64,000 bases of DNA from PFJX01 sp040757575 (GTDB lineage: Bacteria; Pseudomonadota; Gammaproteobacteria; Burkholderiales; Thiobacillaceae): contig JBFLXA010000002.1 of assembly GCA_040757575.1 (NCBI GenBank), positions 124,001 through 188,000 of the forward strand, written 5' to 3'. Both the position numbers and the translations under genes were made by a program. Below are positions 44,683 to 52,884 of this stretch, in pieces. A model generated the notes under the pieces. The model saw only the letters and a list, made by a program, of their open reading frames with translations. It ran no database searches and was not told the origin of the DNA. How positions within the stretch are numbered: position 1 is the first letter of the stretch; the number at the start of each line of letters is the position of its first letter.

Positions 44683-45310
44683 TTACCGGGCGGATCAGGC
44701 CCTGTTCCGTCAGCACCCCGTTAAGGGGTACGTCCCAGGGGTCCCGGGGCAGGCGTGCCACTTCCTGGGCGGCATAAGCCACCCCCACCAAGTCAGGTTG
44801 CAACCAGCATGTACGGGCCTTTCGATAGGCCAGGCTGGCGTCATAGAACCCCCCTCCCATCCCCATGCGATTGCCGTTGCGGTCAAAGCCCAGCAAGGGC
44901 AGGAACAGCCTTTGAAGTTGGCGGCCGCGCAAGCGCAGGCTTACGGGGGGGTGGTATTCCTGGATGCCGAAACGGTTCAGCCGCCAGTGCTGTACGCGAT
45001 GGGCCTGATGGTCCAGGGGGGCGAACCAGAGCTTGCGCTGGCCCCGTTTCGGGACGATGGGCAGAAAGCACTGGACGCCCAGGGCATAGGCCCGTTGCAG
45101 CAGGGGCAGGATATCGATTTCAGCATTGGCGGGAATATAAAAGCCCATGCGCTTACCGGCTGCCAGCAGGCGATTGCGCAGGGCCTGACGCACCAGGGCT
45201 TTGCCGGCCAGACGCCGCTGGGCGGGGCTGACACTGCGGCGCCGGGCCCGCAACTGGCCCCGTAACGCCGCTTTGTCCGCTTGGTAAGGCAGGGGGTCCA
45301 TGAAGGGCAT
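44663..45310 (-). CDS. fau: 5-formyltetrahydrofolate cyclo-ligase
   Basis: 215 residues. Recognisable family blocks: the N-terminal DKAALRGQLRARRRSVSP, GFYIPANAEIDILPLL, and the ATP-binding signature NGNRMGMGGGFYDASLA. It converts 5-formyl-THF to methenyl-THF using ATP. It is encoded directly downstream of the 6S RNA gene on the same strand, the arrangement known from other proteobacteria (ssrS-ygfA), where both are made as one transcript. Its 3' end overlaps a convergent gene by 20 bases. Confidence 0.93.
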   Translation of the reverse strand: MPFMDPLPYQADKAALRGQLRARRRSVSPAQRRLAGKALVRQALRNRLLAAGKRMGFYIPANAEIDILPLLQRAYALGVQCFLPIVPKRGQRKLWFAPLDHQAHRVQHWRLNRFGIQEYHPPVSLRLRGRQLQRLFLPLLGFDRNGNRMGMGGGFYDASLAYRKARTCWLQPDLVGVAYAAQEVARLPRDPWDVPLNGVLTEQGLIRPVISSDTP

Positions 45311-45329
45311 GGATGCAGGCCTGAGAAAA

Positions 45330-45513
45330 GGGTCTCCCCGCTTACGCCGTCCGGGACGCTATCTTGAACCCTGAGGTCCAAGGCGGTCCGGCGCAGTTGC
45401 ATCGGGTACATGGGCAGGCCACGCGCGCACCAGCAAGCTAGTCACCAGACCTTACGCATAAGCGTATCGGTTCAAAGAATTTACGGCCCTCGCGAACGCA
45501 GCAGGGAGATTGG
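45330..45513 (-). ncRNA. ssrS: 6S RNA
   Basis: About 184 nt on the minus strand. The 5' end (AATCTCCCTGCTGCGTTCGC) can pair with the 3' end (GCGGGGAGACC) to close the molecule. Internal blocks match the conserved 6S pattern: GAGGGCC, TTGAACCGATA, a GGTGACTAGCTTGCTGGT segment and TTGGACCTCAGGGTTCAAG, arranged in the same order as in E. coli 6S with a large central bubble. The neighbours are right too: zapA upstream and the cyclo-ligase downstream. It binds sigma-70 RNA polymerase as a promoter mimic. Exact ends are estimates. Confidence 0.85.
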
Positions 45514-45597
45514 AAACACGCCGCCATGATGCCGGGATTTCGCCCGCAAGTCAGTAGTGCCCTTCACAGGGAACCCGGGATCACGCCGGGGCGGGGA

Positions 45598-45912
45598 TCA
45601 GAACAGGTTGTCCTGCTGGGCCAGGGCCTGGTCCAGGAGCGTGGTCATGCGATTGATCTGTTCCCGGTGATGGGCCAGATCAGGCTCGGCGGGCCGGGCG
45701 CTGAGGAAATCGTGGGTGATGTTCAGGGCGGCCATGATGGCAATGCGTTCCAGGCCGATGACCTTGCCGCTGTCCCGGATCTCGCGCATTTTGCGGTCAA
45801 GATAGGTGACCGCCTGCAACAGCCCTTCCCGCTCGTGTTCCGGACAGGCTACGCGGAATTCGCGGCCCATGATGGCCACGTCCAGGCTCATGTTCTGATT
45901 GGGGGCGGCCAT
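45598..45912 (-). CDS. zapA: Cell division protein ZapA
   Basis: 104 residues from the ATG at 45912; upstream codons in this frame are the shadow of the preceding gene. N-terminal SLDVAIMGREFRVACPEHER is the family globular domain and the C-terminal half is a coiled coil (LAHHREQINRMTTLLDQAL). ZapA bundles FtsZ filaments at the septum. It starts one base after the stop of the ZapB-like gene and precedes ssrS. Confidence 0.92.
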   Translation of the reverse strand: MAAPNQNMSLDVAIMGREFRVACPEHEREGLLQAVTYLDRKMREIRDSGKVIGLERIAIMAALNITHDFLSARPAEPDLAHHREQINRMTTLLDQALAQQDNLF

Positions 45913-45913
45913 G

Positions 45914-46105
45914 TCAGTCCGGCAGTTTGTTGAACAGGGATTCCATGCGCCCCAGGGCCTCGGCAAGTTTGTCGTTGAGCCGCTTGTTGGCGTTCTCCAG
46001 GCTGACGATCTGCTGGCGCAATTTGAGGTTCTCGCCACGCATGGCCATATGCCGCTCAAGCATCTGAGCGATTTTGGCTTCGAGGGCGTCCAGGTCGGCC
46101 TGCAT
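45914..46105 (-). CDS. Short coiled-coil protein, ZapB-like (TIGR02449 type)
   Basis: 63 residues from the ATG at 46105 (MQADLDALEAKIAQMLERHM). Nearly the whole chain is heptad-patterned coiled coil ending RMESLFNKLPD. This small family is characteristically encoded just before zapA and is considered ZapB-like, linking ZapA to the division apparatus; the role here is inferred from size, coil and position. The promoter at 46112-46141 places transcription start on or next to the ATG. Confidence 0.85.
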   Translation of the reverse strand: MQADLDALEAKIAQMLERHMAMRGENLKLRQQIVSLENANKRLNDKLAEALGRMESLFNKLPD

Positions 46106-46111
46106 TGCGTC

Positions 46112-46141
46112 ACTATAATTGGCGGCATTTTGCCCCGTCAA
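46112..46141 (-). promoter_or_regulatory. Sigma-70 promoter for the ZapB-like gene and zapA
   Basis: On the minus strand TTGACG (complement of 46136-46141), an 18-base spacer and TATAGT (complement of 46112-46117). Only six bases separate the -10 from the ATG at 46105, so the mRNA would be leaderless or nearly so. Confidence 0.7.
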
Positions 46142-46161
46142 CAAAGGCTTTGTGACGGCCC

Positions 46162-47100
46162 GTGCCTGAGCCTCCCATATCCGCACTCATGACCCATGAC
46201 CCGGCACCTCCGCGACCCCGTGGCCGCTTCGCGCCCACGCCATCCGGGCCCCTGCATTTCGGATCCCTGGTGGCGGCCCTGGGCAGTTGCCTGGAGGCCC
46301 GGCGGGTTGGGGGCGAATGGCTGGTGCGCATGGAAGACGTGGACCCGCCCCGGGTGGTTCCGGGGGCGGCGGACAGTATCCTGCGCAGCCTGGAGCGCTA
46401 CGGCTTCGAGTGGGATGGGCCGGTACTCTGGCAGGGGCAGCGCGGTGAGGCCTATCAGGCAGTCCTGGAAGACCTGATCCGCGCGGGCCGGGTGTATGGC
46501 TGCGACTGTTCCCGCAAGCTGCTGGCGACCCAGGCCAGGACCGGGGTGGACGGGCCGGTCTATCCCGGTACCTGCCGCCACCGCCCTCCCCTGGCCGGAC
46601 TGGCCTTGCGGTTCCGGGTGCCGGAAACGCGCATCGTCTTCGATGACCGCTACCTGGGCCGGGTGGCCTGCGACTTGGCGACGGAATGCGGGGACTTTGT
46701 CTTGAAGCGGGCCGACGGGGTGTTCACCTACCAGCTGGCGGTGGTGGTGGATGACCAGGCCCAGGGCATCACCCAGGTGGTGCGGGGGGCAGACCTGCTG
46801 GCTTCCACGCCCCGGCAGATCGGCCTGCAGCAGGCCCTGGGCTATGGCACGCCGGCCTACGCCCACTTGCCTGTGGTGCTGGATGATGCGGGGGACAAAC
46901 TCTCCAAACAGACCCGGGCAGCGCCCCTGGAGGACAGTGCGCCGTTACCGGCCCTGATGGCCGCAGCCCGATTCCTGGGCATGCCGCTGGATGCGGTGGG
47001 GTCCGTGGCGGAATTCTGGGCCCGGGCCCGGGAAGCCTGGGTGGGTTTTGCCCCTGCCCCGGTGCGGGGCAGGCGTTTCAGCCCCCCGTCATGCTCATGA
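46162..47100 (+). CDS. gluQ: Glutamyl-Q tRNA(Asp) synthetase
   Basis: 312 residues from a GTG; an ATG at 46189 is an alternative start. It is a truncated GluRS-like enzyme: the HIGH-like region GRFAPTPSGPLHFGSLVAAL, zinc ligands in CDCS and YPGTC, and the KLSKQ loop (KMSKS equivalent), without an anticodon-binding domain. It charges Glu onto queuosine 34 of tRNA(Asp). It is divergent from the zap genes; its last 23 bases overlap the convergent moaA end. Confidence 0.93.
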   Translation: MPEPPISALMTHDPAPPRPRGRFAPTPSGPLHFGSLVAALGSCLEARRVGGEWLVRMEDVDPPRVVPGAADSILRSLERYGFEWDGPVLWQGQRGEAYQAVLEDLIRAGRVYGCDCSRKLLATQARTGVDGPVYPGTCRHRPPLAGLALRFRVPETRIVFDDRYLGRVACDLATECGDFVLKRADGVFTYQLAVVVDDQAQGITQVVRGADLLASTPRQIGLQQALGYGTPAYAHLPVVLDDAGDKLSKQTRAAPLEDSAPLPALMAAARFLGMPLDAVGSVAEFWARAREAWVGFAPAPVRGRRFSPPSCS

Positions 47101-48052
47101 ATCGCACCAGTTTCTGGGGCTGCTCGCGGAATTCGTGGCGTTCGGGTTTGAGTTCGATGGCTTGATAGATGGCGGCTTCCAGGTCCCTATCCGAGGCCCC
47201 GGCCCGCATCAGGGTGCGGAAATCCACCCGCTCCTCCTGGCCCAGGCACAGGTGCAGCACGCCGTCCACCGTCAGCCGCACCCGGTTGCAGGTGGCGCAG
47301 AAGTGCTGGGACATGGGGGTGATGAAGCCGACATTGAAACGACGGTCCGGACTGCCCAGATAGCGGGCCGGCCCGCCGCCGGGCAGCACCGTGTCCACTA
47401 GGCCGAAGCGGGCCTGGAGTCGTGCCTTGGCGGGTTGCAGGTCCACGTAGCCCATGCGCCGCGCGGTGTCGCCCATGGGCATGAGCTCGATCAGGCGCAG
47501 CACGTAGCCTCGTTCCATGCAGTAGGCCACCATGTCGTCCACTTCGTCGGCGTTGTCGCCCATCACCACCATGTTCACCTTGATGGGGGCGAAGCCGGCG
47601 GCGGAGGCGGCGTCCAGCCCGGCCAGCACCTGAGGCAGAACGGGGCGGCCGTTGATGCGGGCCACGGTTTCCGGGCGCAGGGAATCCAGGCTGACATTGA
47701 GGCGGGTGACTCCGGCGGATTTCAGGTCTGCCGCCATGCCGGCCAGCTGGGTGGCGTTGGTGGACAGGGACAGATCCTCAATACCGGGAATGGCGGACAC
47801 CCGCCGGCAGAGTTCGGTGACGTTGCGGCGCAGCAGGGGCTCGCCTCCGGTGAAGCGGACCCGCTTCAGCCCCAGGCGGGCGAACACCCCCAGCAGGCGT
47901 TCGATCTCGTCGAAGGTGAGCCAGTGGTCCGGTTCTTCGAAGCCCTTGAAGCCTTCCGGGATGCAATAGGCGCAGCGCAGGTCGCAGCGGTCCGTAACGG
48001 ACAGCCGCAGGTAGTTGATGTGCCGGCCAAAACGGTCAACGAGGCGGGTCAT
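47078..48052 (-). CDS. moaA: GTP 3',8-cyclase MoaA
   Basis: 324 residues from the ATG at 48052 with GAGGA ten bases upstream (MTRLVDRFGRHINYLRLSVT). The radical-SAM cluster CDLRCAYC (Cx3Cx2C) is near residue 24; the C-terminal second [4Fe-4S] cluster is in HFCATCNRVRLTVDGVLHLC; the chain ends in the conserved Gly-Gly (MSMTGG). It performs the first step of molybdenum cofactor synthesis. It is divergent from mobB-moeA-moaD. Confidence 0.97.
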   Translation of the reverse strand: MTRLVDRFGRHINYLRLSVTDRCDLRCAYCIPEGFKGFEEPDHWLTFDEIERLLGVFARLGLKRVRFTGGEPLLRRNVTELCRRVSAIPGIEDLSLSTNATQLAGMAADLKSAGVTRLNVSLDSLRPETVARINGRPVLPQVLAGLDAASAAGFAPIKVNMVVMGDNADEVDDMVAYCMERGYVLRLIELMPMGDTARRMGYVDLQPAKARLQARFGLVDTVLPGGGPARYLGSPDRRFNVGFITPMSQHFCATCNRVRLTVDGVLHLCLGQEERVDFRTLMRAGASDRDLEAAIYQAIELKPERHEFREQPQKLVRFMSMTGG

Positions 48053-48142
48053 GGCGCTATTCCTCATGGGGCACAATATAGCCCCGGCAACAAAGCAATA
48101 AAACGATGACGGCCATCATGGGCATTCCAACGCCAGACCGCC

Positions 48143-48156
48143 TTGACCTGGGTCAT
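48143..48156 (+). promoter_or_regulatory. FNR/Dnr-type box upstream of mobB
   Basis: TTGACCTGGGTCAT fits the FNR-family palindrome TTGAY-N4-RTCAA at all but the last position. It lies in the moaA-mobB divergent gap, 35 bases before the mobB ATG. Anaerobic control would suit cofactor genes that serve nitrate reductase. Confidence 0.45.
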
Positions 48157-48191
48157 GTGCATCCTGCCTGCCTGGCCGGGAACATGGCGCC

Positions 48192-48689
48192 ATGAAAATC
48201 CTGGGATTCGCCGGTTACAGCGGCAGCGGCAAGACCACCCTGATCGAGGCCCTGTTGCCCCGGCTCCAGGCGGCCGGGCTGACGGTGTCGGTGATCAAGC
48301 AGAGCCACCACGATTTCGAAGTGGACACCCCCGGCAAGGATTCCTGGCGCCATCGCCAGGCCGGGGCCCGGGAAGTGCTGCTCACCTCCCCCTATCGCTG
48401 GATGCTGGTCCACGAACTGCAGGGGGCGCCGGAACCGGACCTGGCCGCCCATCTGGCCCGGCTGTCCCCTTGCGATCTGGTGCTGGTGGAAGGTTTTCGC
48501 CATGCCGCCCTACCCAAGATCGAAGTCTGGCGGCAGGCCAACGCCCGCCCCTGGCTGCATCCGGACGACCCCCATATCATCGCCGTGGCGTCCGACGTGC
48601 TCCCGCCGGGCTCCCTGCCCCACCTGAACCTGAACGCGGTGGAGGCCATCCAGGCCTTCATCCTGGAATGGATGACCCCCCATGAGTGA
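48192..48689 (+). CDS. mobB: Molybdopterin-guanine dinucleotide biosynthesis adaptor protein MobB
   Basis: 165 residues. P-loop GYSGSGKTTLIEAL at the N-terminus, IKQSHHDFEVDTPGKDSWRH, and DLVLVEGFRHAALPKIEVWR are typical MobB blocks. It is a GTP-binding partner of MobA in attaching GMP to the molybdenum cofactor. mobA itself is not in the window. It overlaps moeA by eight bases. Confidence 0.95.
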   Translation: MKILGFAGYSGSGKTTLIEALLPRLQAAGLTVSVIKQSHHDFEVDTPGKDSWRHRQAGAREVLLTSPYRWMLVHELQGAPEPDLAAHLARLSPCDLVLVEGFRHAALPKIEVWRQANARPWLHPDDPHIIAVASDVLPPGSLPHLNLNAVEAIQAFILEWMTPHE

Positions 48690-49875
48690 CATGCTTTCCG
48701 TCGAAGCCGCCCTGGCGCACTTGCTAGGCGCGGCCCGTCCACTGGCCGAAACCGCAACCGAGACCCTGGCCGCCGACGAGGCCCTGGGCCGCATCCTGGC
48801 AAGGCCGGTGGTGTCGCAGGTGGACGTGCCGCCCCTGGACAATGCCGCCATGGACGGCTACGCCCTGCGCCTGGCGGACTGGTCCCCGGCGGTGCCGCTG
48901 CCCGTGAGCCAGCGCATTCCGGCCGGCAGCCTGGGCACGCCCCTGGCGGCTCGCACGGCCGCCCGCATCTTTACCGGTGCCCCCATTCCCCCGGGGGCCG
49001 ATACCGTGGTGATGCAGGAGGACACGGAAGTTGTCGGCGAGGCCGTGCTCATTCCCCGTTCCCCAGAAGCCGGCAGCCATATCCGTCTGGCCGGCGAGGA
49101 TATCCGCGCCGGCCAGACGGTGCTGGCACCCGGCACCCGCCTGGGACCCGGCCAGCTGGGGGTGGCGGCCTCCGCAGGGGCCACGGCCCTGACGGTATAC
49201 CGGCGTCTGAAGGTGGCGGTGTTCTTTACCGGCGATGAACTGGTCATGCCGGGCCAGCCCCTGCCCCCGGGACGCATCTACAACTCCAACCGGGCCACCC
49301 TGCGGGCCCTGTTGGCCCGCCTGGGGGTGGAGGTGGTGGACCTGGGCCAGGTACCGGACCGGCTGGACGCCACCGTGGCGGTATTGGAGCGGGCCGCCCG
49401 GGAGGCGGACGTGGTCATCACCACCGGCGGCGTCTCCGTGGGCGAGGAAGACCACGTCAAGGCGGCGGTGGAGCGCCTGGGGCGCCTGGACATGTGGAAG
49501 GTGGCCATGAAACCCGGCAAGCCCCTGGCCTACGGTCGGGTGGGGAACACTGATTTCGTCGGCCTGCCGGGGAATCCGGTGTCCGCCTTTGTGGTCTTCA
49601 CCCTGTTCGTGGCGCCTTTCCTGCTGGCCCGCATGGGAGCGGCGCCAGCGGATCCCGTTGCCTTCACCGTCCCGGCCGCCTTCACCTGGCCCAAGCCGGG
49701 CAAGCGGCGGGAATTCCTGCGGGCCCGGCTGGAAGGGGGCCAGGCCGTGATCTACCCCAGCCAGAGTTCCGGTGTGCTCGCCTCCGTGGCCTGGGCCCAG
49801 GGTTTGGTGGACGTGCCCGTGGGCGCTTCCGTGGCGCCCGGGGACCCGGTGCGTTTCATGCCCTTGGGAGAATGA
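48682..49875 (+). CDS. moeA: Molybdopterin molybdenumtransferase MoeA
   Basis: 397 residues, the usual MoeA length. Signature blocks: NAAMDGYALR, GADTVVMQEDT, VFFTGDELV, VVITTGGVSVGEEDHVK, KPGKPLAYG and GLPGNPVSAFV. It inserts molybdenum into adenylylated molybdopterin. It lies between mobB and moaD with overlaps on both sides, a tightly coupled Moco operon. Confidence 0.96.
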   Translation: MSDMLSVEAALAHLLGAARPLAETATETLAADEALGRILARPVVSQVDVPPLDNAAMDGYALRLADWSPAVPLPVSQRIPAGSLGTPLAARTAARIFTGAPIPPGADTVVMQEDTEVVGEAVLIPRSPEAGSHIRLAGEDIRAGQTVLAPGTRLGPGQLGVAASAGATALTVYRRLKVAVFFTGDELVMPGQPLPPGRIYNSNRATLRALLARLGVEVVDLGQVPDRLDATVAVLERAAREADVVITTGGVSVGEEDHVKAAVERLGRLDMWKVAMKPGKPLAYGRVGNTDFVGLPGNPVSAFVVFTLFVAPFLLARMGAAPADPVAFTVPAAFTWPKPGKRREFLRARLEGGQAVIYPSQSSGVLASVAWAQGLVDVPVGASVAPGDPVRFMPLGE

Positions 49876-50135
49876 TGGCCATGAACCTGCGCGTACTCTA
49901 CTTCGCCCGTCTGCGGGAAGTTTTCGGCTATAGCCAGGAAACCCTGGCCTTGCCCGCCCCCGCCACCCTGGCGGACATGCTGGCCGTCCTACGGGACCGG
50001 GGCGGCGTCTGGGCCCGGGAGCTGGCCCCGGAACGGGCCTTCCGCCTGGCGGTGAACCAGGATATCGCCGCCCCGGACACCCCCCTGGCCGACGGGGACG
50101 AAGTGGCCCTGTTTCCGCCGGTGACCGGCGGTTAG
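49872..50135 (+). CDS. moaD: Molybdopterin synthase small subunit MoaD
   Basis: 87 residues, ubiquitin-like fold. The C-terminal Gly-Gly (FPPVTGG), which carries the thiocarboxylate sulfur, and LRVLYFARLREVFG near the start are diagnostic. It overlaps moeA by four bases. Its partner gene moaE is not next to it in this window. Confidence 0.95.
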   Translation: MMAMNLRVLYFARLREVFGYSQETLALPAPATLADMLAVLRDRGGVWARELAPERAFRLAVNQDIAAPDTPLADGDEVALFPPVTGG

Positions 50136-50142
50136 TCCCCGG

Positions 50143-50928
50143 CTAGGCCGGATCGATGAAGCGGGCCAGGTAGAAGCGGGCCCCCTGGCGCTCGGCCAGG
50201 TCAGCGGCCTGGCGGCGGAAGCGCTCGCTTTCCCCCAACTCCCCGGCGGCCGCCAGGGCCCGGGCCTTGAGGCCTTGCAGACGGACCTTGAGGTGATGCT
50301 GGCTGAAGCGCTCCACCTGGTCCAGGGCATGGTCCAGCCAGACCACGGACCAGCGGGGGGCGATGAGGAACTGGCATTCCGCGAGCAGGGCTTCGGCTTC
50401 CACCCCTAGAGTAGGGTTCAGTTGCCGCAGCCGGGCCAGGACTCGATGGCCCGGCGCCAGGGGGGGCATCTGCCCCAGGCGGGCCTGGCGCCAGGTTTCC
50501 AGCAGCCGGGCCAGCAGGCCGTCCGACTGTCCGTCCTCTGCCGGCAGGGCCAAGGGTGCGGGGGCCGGCGTATCGAACAGATAGCTTTGGTAGCCCGCTT
50601 CCAGGGGCGTGGTGTCAGGCGCAGGGGGTGAAGCGGGGGGCTCGCCCGTCAGCCCGGCTGCCCGTCGGGCCAGGGTCTGTGCCAGGGGGCGATGGGTGTG
50701 GGACGGCAAGGCGGCCAGGCAATCCTGGAAGCGCCCCAGGGTGTAGAGGTCCAGAGCCAGAGCCTCCTGGGCCGTCAGGACCGCTTCCGGGCCCCAGGTC
50801 CGGGCCAGTTCCGGCAGCCGCCAGGCATGGGGGTAGGAACGGCCGGGCCCTGCTTGCCGGTGCAAGACCTGCCAACGGGCCAGGCGGGCAGGAAAATCCG
50901 AGGGAAAATCCACCTCAGCGTCGATCAC
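50143..50928 (-). CDS. Soluble helical protein, unknown function
   Basis: 261 residues with no signal or membrane segment. Both ends look alpha-helical and TPR-like in character (ALALDLYTLGRFQDCLAAL; KARALAAAGELGESERFRRQA), separated by a Pro/Ala-rich linker at about 95-130 (PPASPPAPDTTPLE). Such helical pairs usually bind other proteins. It converges on moaD with seven bases between stops and diverges from the zinc-ribbon gene. I do not recognise the family. Confidence 0.7.
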   Translation of the reverse strand: MIDAEVDFPSDFPARLARWQVLHRQAGPGRSYPHAWRLPELARTWGPEAVLTAQEALALDLYTLGRFQDCLAALPSHTHRPLAQTLARRAAGLTGEPPASPPAPDTTPLEAGYQSYLFDTPAPAPLALPAEDGQSDGLLARLLETWRQARLGQMPPLAPGHRVLARLRQLNPTLGVEAEALLAECQFLIAPRWSVVWLDHALDQVERFSQHHLKVRLQGLKARALAAAGELGESERFRRQAADLAERQGARFYLARFIDPA

Positions 50929-51013
50929 GGGCAGCCCGGGGGGTGGAAAAAGGGTTTTGTGTCAGCGGAGTCGAGGGGCTATGCTTCGCCCGTCCCCGTT
51001 TATTCCTATCGCC

Positions 51014-51307
51014 ATGGCACGCCGCAGCTTCATCTTCTGTGACATCTGCAATCCCCTGGCCATCCGCGAGGTGGAAATGCGCCGGGCTTCCGGCCGGGCA
51101 GGCAAGGGGCGCCGGGTGACGGACGGTCGGGTCTGGTTCGACGGCACGGACGAGGAAGCCAAGGAGGCCGGCTGGGTGGCCTCCGAGGATGGCCAGCATA
51201 TCTGTCCCGCCTGTTTCGATCGCATGCGGGCCATGCGCCATGTGCTGGAAGAGCGCCTGTTCGTGACCCCTGAAGTGATGCACCTGGTGCAAGACCGGAT
51301 CGACTGA
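51014..51307 (+). CDS. Small zinc-ribbon-like protein, unknown function
   Basis: 97 residues from the ATG at 51014. Two CxxC pairs, CDIC at 9-12 and CPAC near 62-65, suggest one bound zinc. Between them is a basic linker (RRASGRAGKGRRVTDGRVWF), and a C-terminal helix follows (RMRAMRHVLEERLFV). There is no signal peptide, so it is cytoplasmic and may bind nucleic acid or protein. Upstream in-frame codons give an unlikely N-terminus. It converges on gpsA. Confidence 0.75.
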   Translation: MARRSFIFCDICNPLAIREVEMRRASGRAGKGRRVTDGRVWFDGTDEEAKEAGWVASEDGQHICPACFDRMRAMRHVLEERLFVTPEVMHLVQDRID

Positions 51308-51323
51308 GCCGGGCGAACGGGAG

Positions 51324-52313
51324 CTAGAGCCCCTCGTCCTTCAATTCCCGGGACAGCAGGCCATACACCGCTTCCCGGGGGGGCAGTTCCTGCTTGAGGA
51401 TGCGGGCCACGGCGGTGGTGATGGGGGTGTCCACCTCCAGCTCGGCAGCCAGGGCGGCCACCTCGATGGCGGTGGTGGCCCCTTCCGCCACATGGCCCAG
51501 GTCCCGTAACGCGCCTTCCAGGCTTTCCCCGGCGGCCAGTTTCAGGCCCAGTTGCCGGTTGCGGGACAGGTCGCCGGTGCAAGTGAGGATCAGGTCCCCC
51601 ATGCCGGACAGGCCCATGAAGGTTTCGGGTTTCCCCCCCAGTTTCAGGCCCAGGCGGGTCAGTTCCGTGAGGCCCCGGGTGACCAGGGCAGCCCGGGCGT
51701 TGAGGCCGAAACCCAGGCCATCGGCAATGCCGGCGGCGATGGCGATGACGTTCTTGAGGGCGCCCCCCAGTTCTACCCCCACCACGTCGGTGGAGGCGTA
51801 AAGCCGCAACTTGGGATCGTGGAGTTCCTGGGCCATGGCCCGGGCGAAGGCCATGTCTGTGCTGGCTACGGTAAGGGCGGCGGGCAGGCCCCGGGCCACT
51901 TCCTGGGCAAAACTGGGCCCGGACAGCACGGCGGCGGGGGGATGGCCGGGCCAGACTTCCTGTAGCACCTGGTGGGGCAGTTTGCGGCTGCCGGTTTCAA
52001 AGCCCTTGCAGAGCCAGACCAGGGGATGGGCCGGGGCGTGGGTCTGCAGGGCCTGGAGCAGGGTACGAAAGCCGTTGCTGGGTACGGCGGCGATAAGGGT
52101 GTCGGCGCCTGCCAGGGCCTCGGCCAGGTCGGCCGTGACGGTCATGCCGGGGGGAAAGGCCAGTCCTGGGAGATACCGGTCGTTGCAGCGGGACTCGGCC
52201 ATGGCCCGGGCGTGGTCCGCCGAGCGGGTCCAGAGGACCACCGGCGCCCGGCCTGCCAGGCGGATGGCCAGGGCCGTGCCCCAGGCGCCGGCTCCCAGGA
52301 CGGCAAAACGCAT
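51324..52313 (-). CDS. gpsA: Glycerol-3-phosphate dehydrogenase [NAD(P)+]
   Basis: 329 residues. Rossmann motif VLGAGAWGTALA at the N-terminus, VWLCKGFE, VLSGPSFAQEVARGLP, catalytic Lys in VGVELGGALKNVIAIAAGI and the C-terminal substrate-binding NRQLGLKL. It makes sn-glycerol-3-phosphate for phospholipids. Last gene of the minus-strand run; the grxC-secB-gpsA order is conserved as in enterobacteria. Confidence 0.97.
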   Translation of the reverse strand: MRFAVLGAGAWGTALAIRLAGRAPVVLWTRSADHARAMAESRCNDRYLPGLAFPPGMTVTADLAEALAGADTLIAAVPSNGFRTLLQALQTHAPAHPLVWLCKGFETGSRKLPHQVLQEVWPGHPPAAVLSGPSFAQEVARGLPAALTVASTDMAFARAMAQELHDPKLRLYASTDVVGVELGGALKNVIAIAAGIADGLGFGLNARAALVTRGLTELTRLGLKLGGKPETFMGLSGMGDLILTCTGDLSRNRQLGLKLAAGESLEGALRDLGHVAEGATTAIEVAALAAELEVDTPITTAVARILKQELPPREAVYGLLSRELKDEGL

Positions 52314-52326
52314 GGGCCTTGGCGTC

Positions 52327-52791
52327 TCAGTTGGGTTGCTGGGCCCGGGCCTGTTGCTGCTGCATGTACATCAACTCGAAGTTGATGGGTTGCAGCATCA
52401 GGGGGGGGAACCCGGCCTTCTGCACCGCGTCGGAAACGGCTTCCCGGGCATAGGGGAACAGGATGTTGGGGCAGCCCACGCCCAGGGCGGGCTCCATGGC
52501 CTCCTGGGGGATGTTCTGCAGGCGGAAGATGCCGGCCTGCTTCAGTTCCACCAGAAAGGCGGCCTTGTCTTGGATCTTGGCGGTGATGGTGAGGGTGATG
52601 ATGCACTCGTAGATGCCGTTGGCCTGGTCCACCGGGGCGCTCTGGGTGTTCAGCTGCATGTCCATCTTGGGGGCTTCCCGCTCCAGGAAGATGGCGGGGG
52701 CGTTGGGCACCTCCAGGGAGAGATCCTTGACGTAGATCTTCTCGATGTTGAATACGGGCAGGGCTTGTTGTTGGTCTTGCTGATCGGTCAT
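52327..52791 (-). CDS. secB: Protein-export chaperone SecB
   Basis: 154 residues. Family blocks VFNIEKIYVKDLSLEVPNAP, YECIITLTITAKIQDKAAF and the conserved LFPYAREAVSDAVQKAGFPP are clear. The tetramer keeps preproteins unfolded and hands them to SecA. It lies 13 bases before gpsA. The 93-base gap upstream holds a TATAAT on the minus strand (complement at about 52834-52839), so it may have its own promoter. Confidence 0.97.
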   Translation of the reverse strand: MTDQQDQQQALPVFNIEKIYVKDLSLEVPNAPAIFLEREAPKMDMQLNTQSAPVDQANGIYECIITLTITAKIQDKAAFLVELKQAGIFRLQNIPQEAMEPALGVGCPNILFPYAREAVSDAVQKAGFPPLMLQPINFELMYMQQQQARAQQPN

Positions 52792-52884
52792 GGCGCGGGT
52801 CCGGATAAAGGGAAAAAAATAAAGGCGGCCGATTATAGCCCCCCCGATGTTGCGGGTTTGCGTGCCCCCGGTTTGCGGGGTGAT

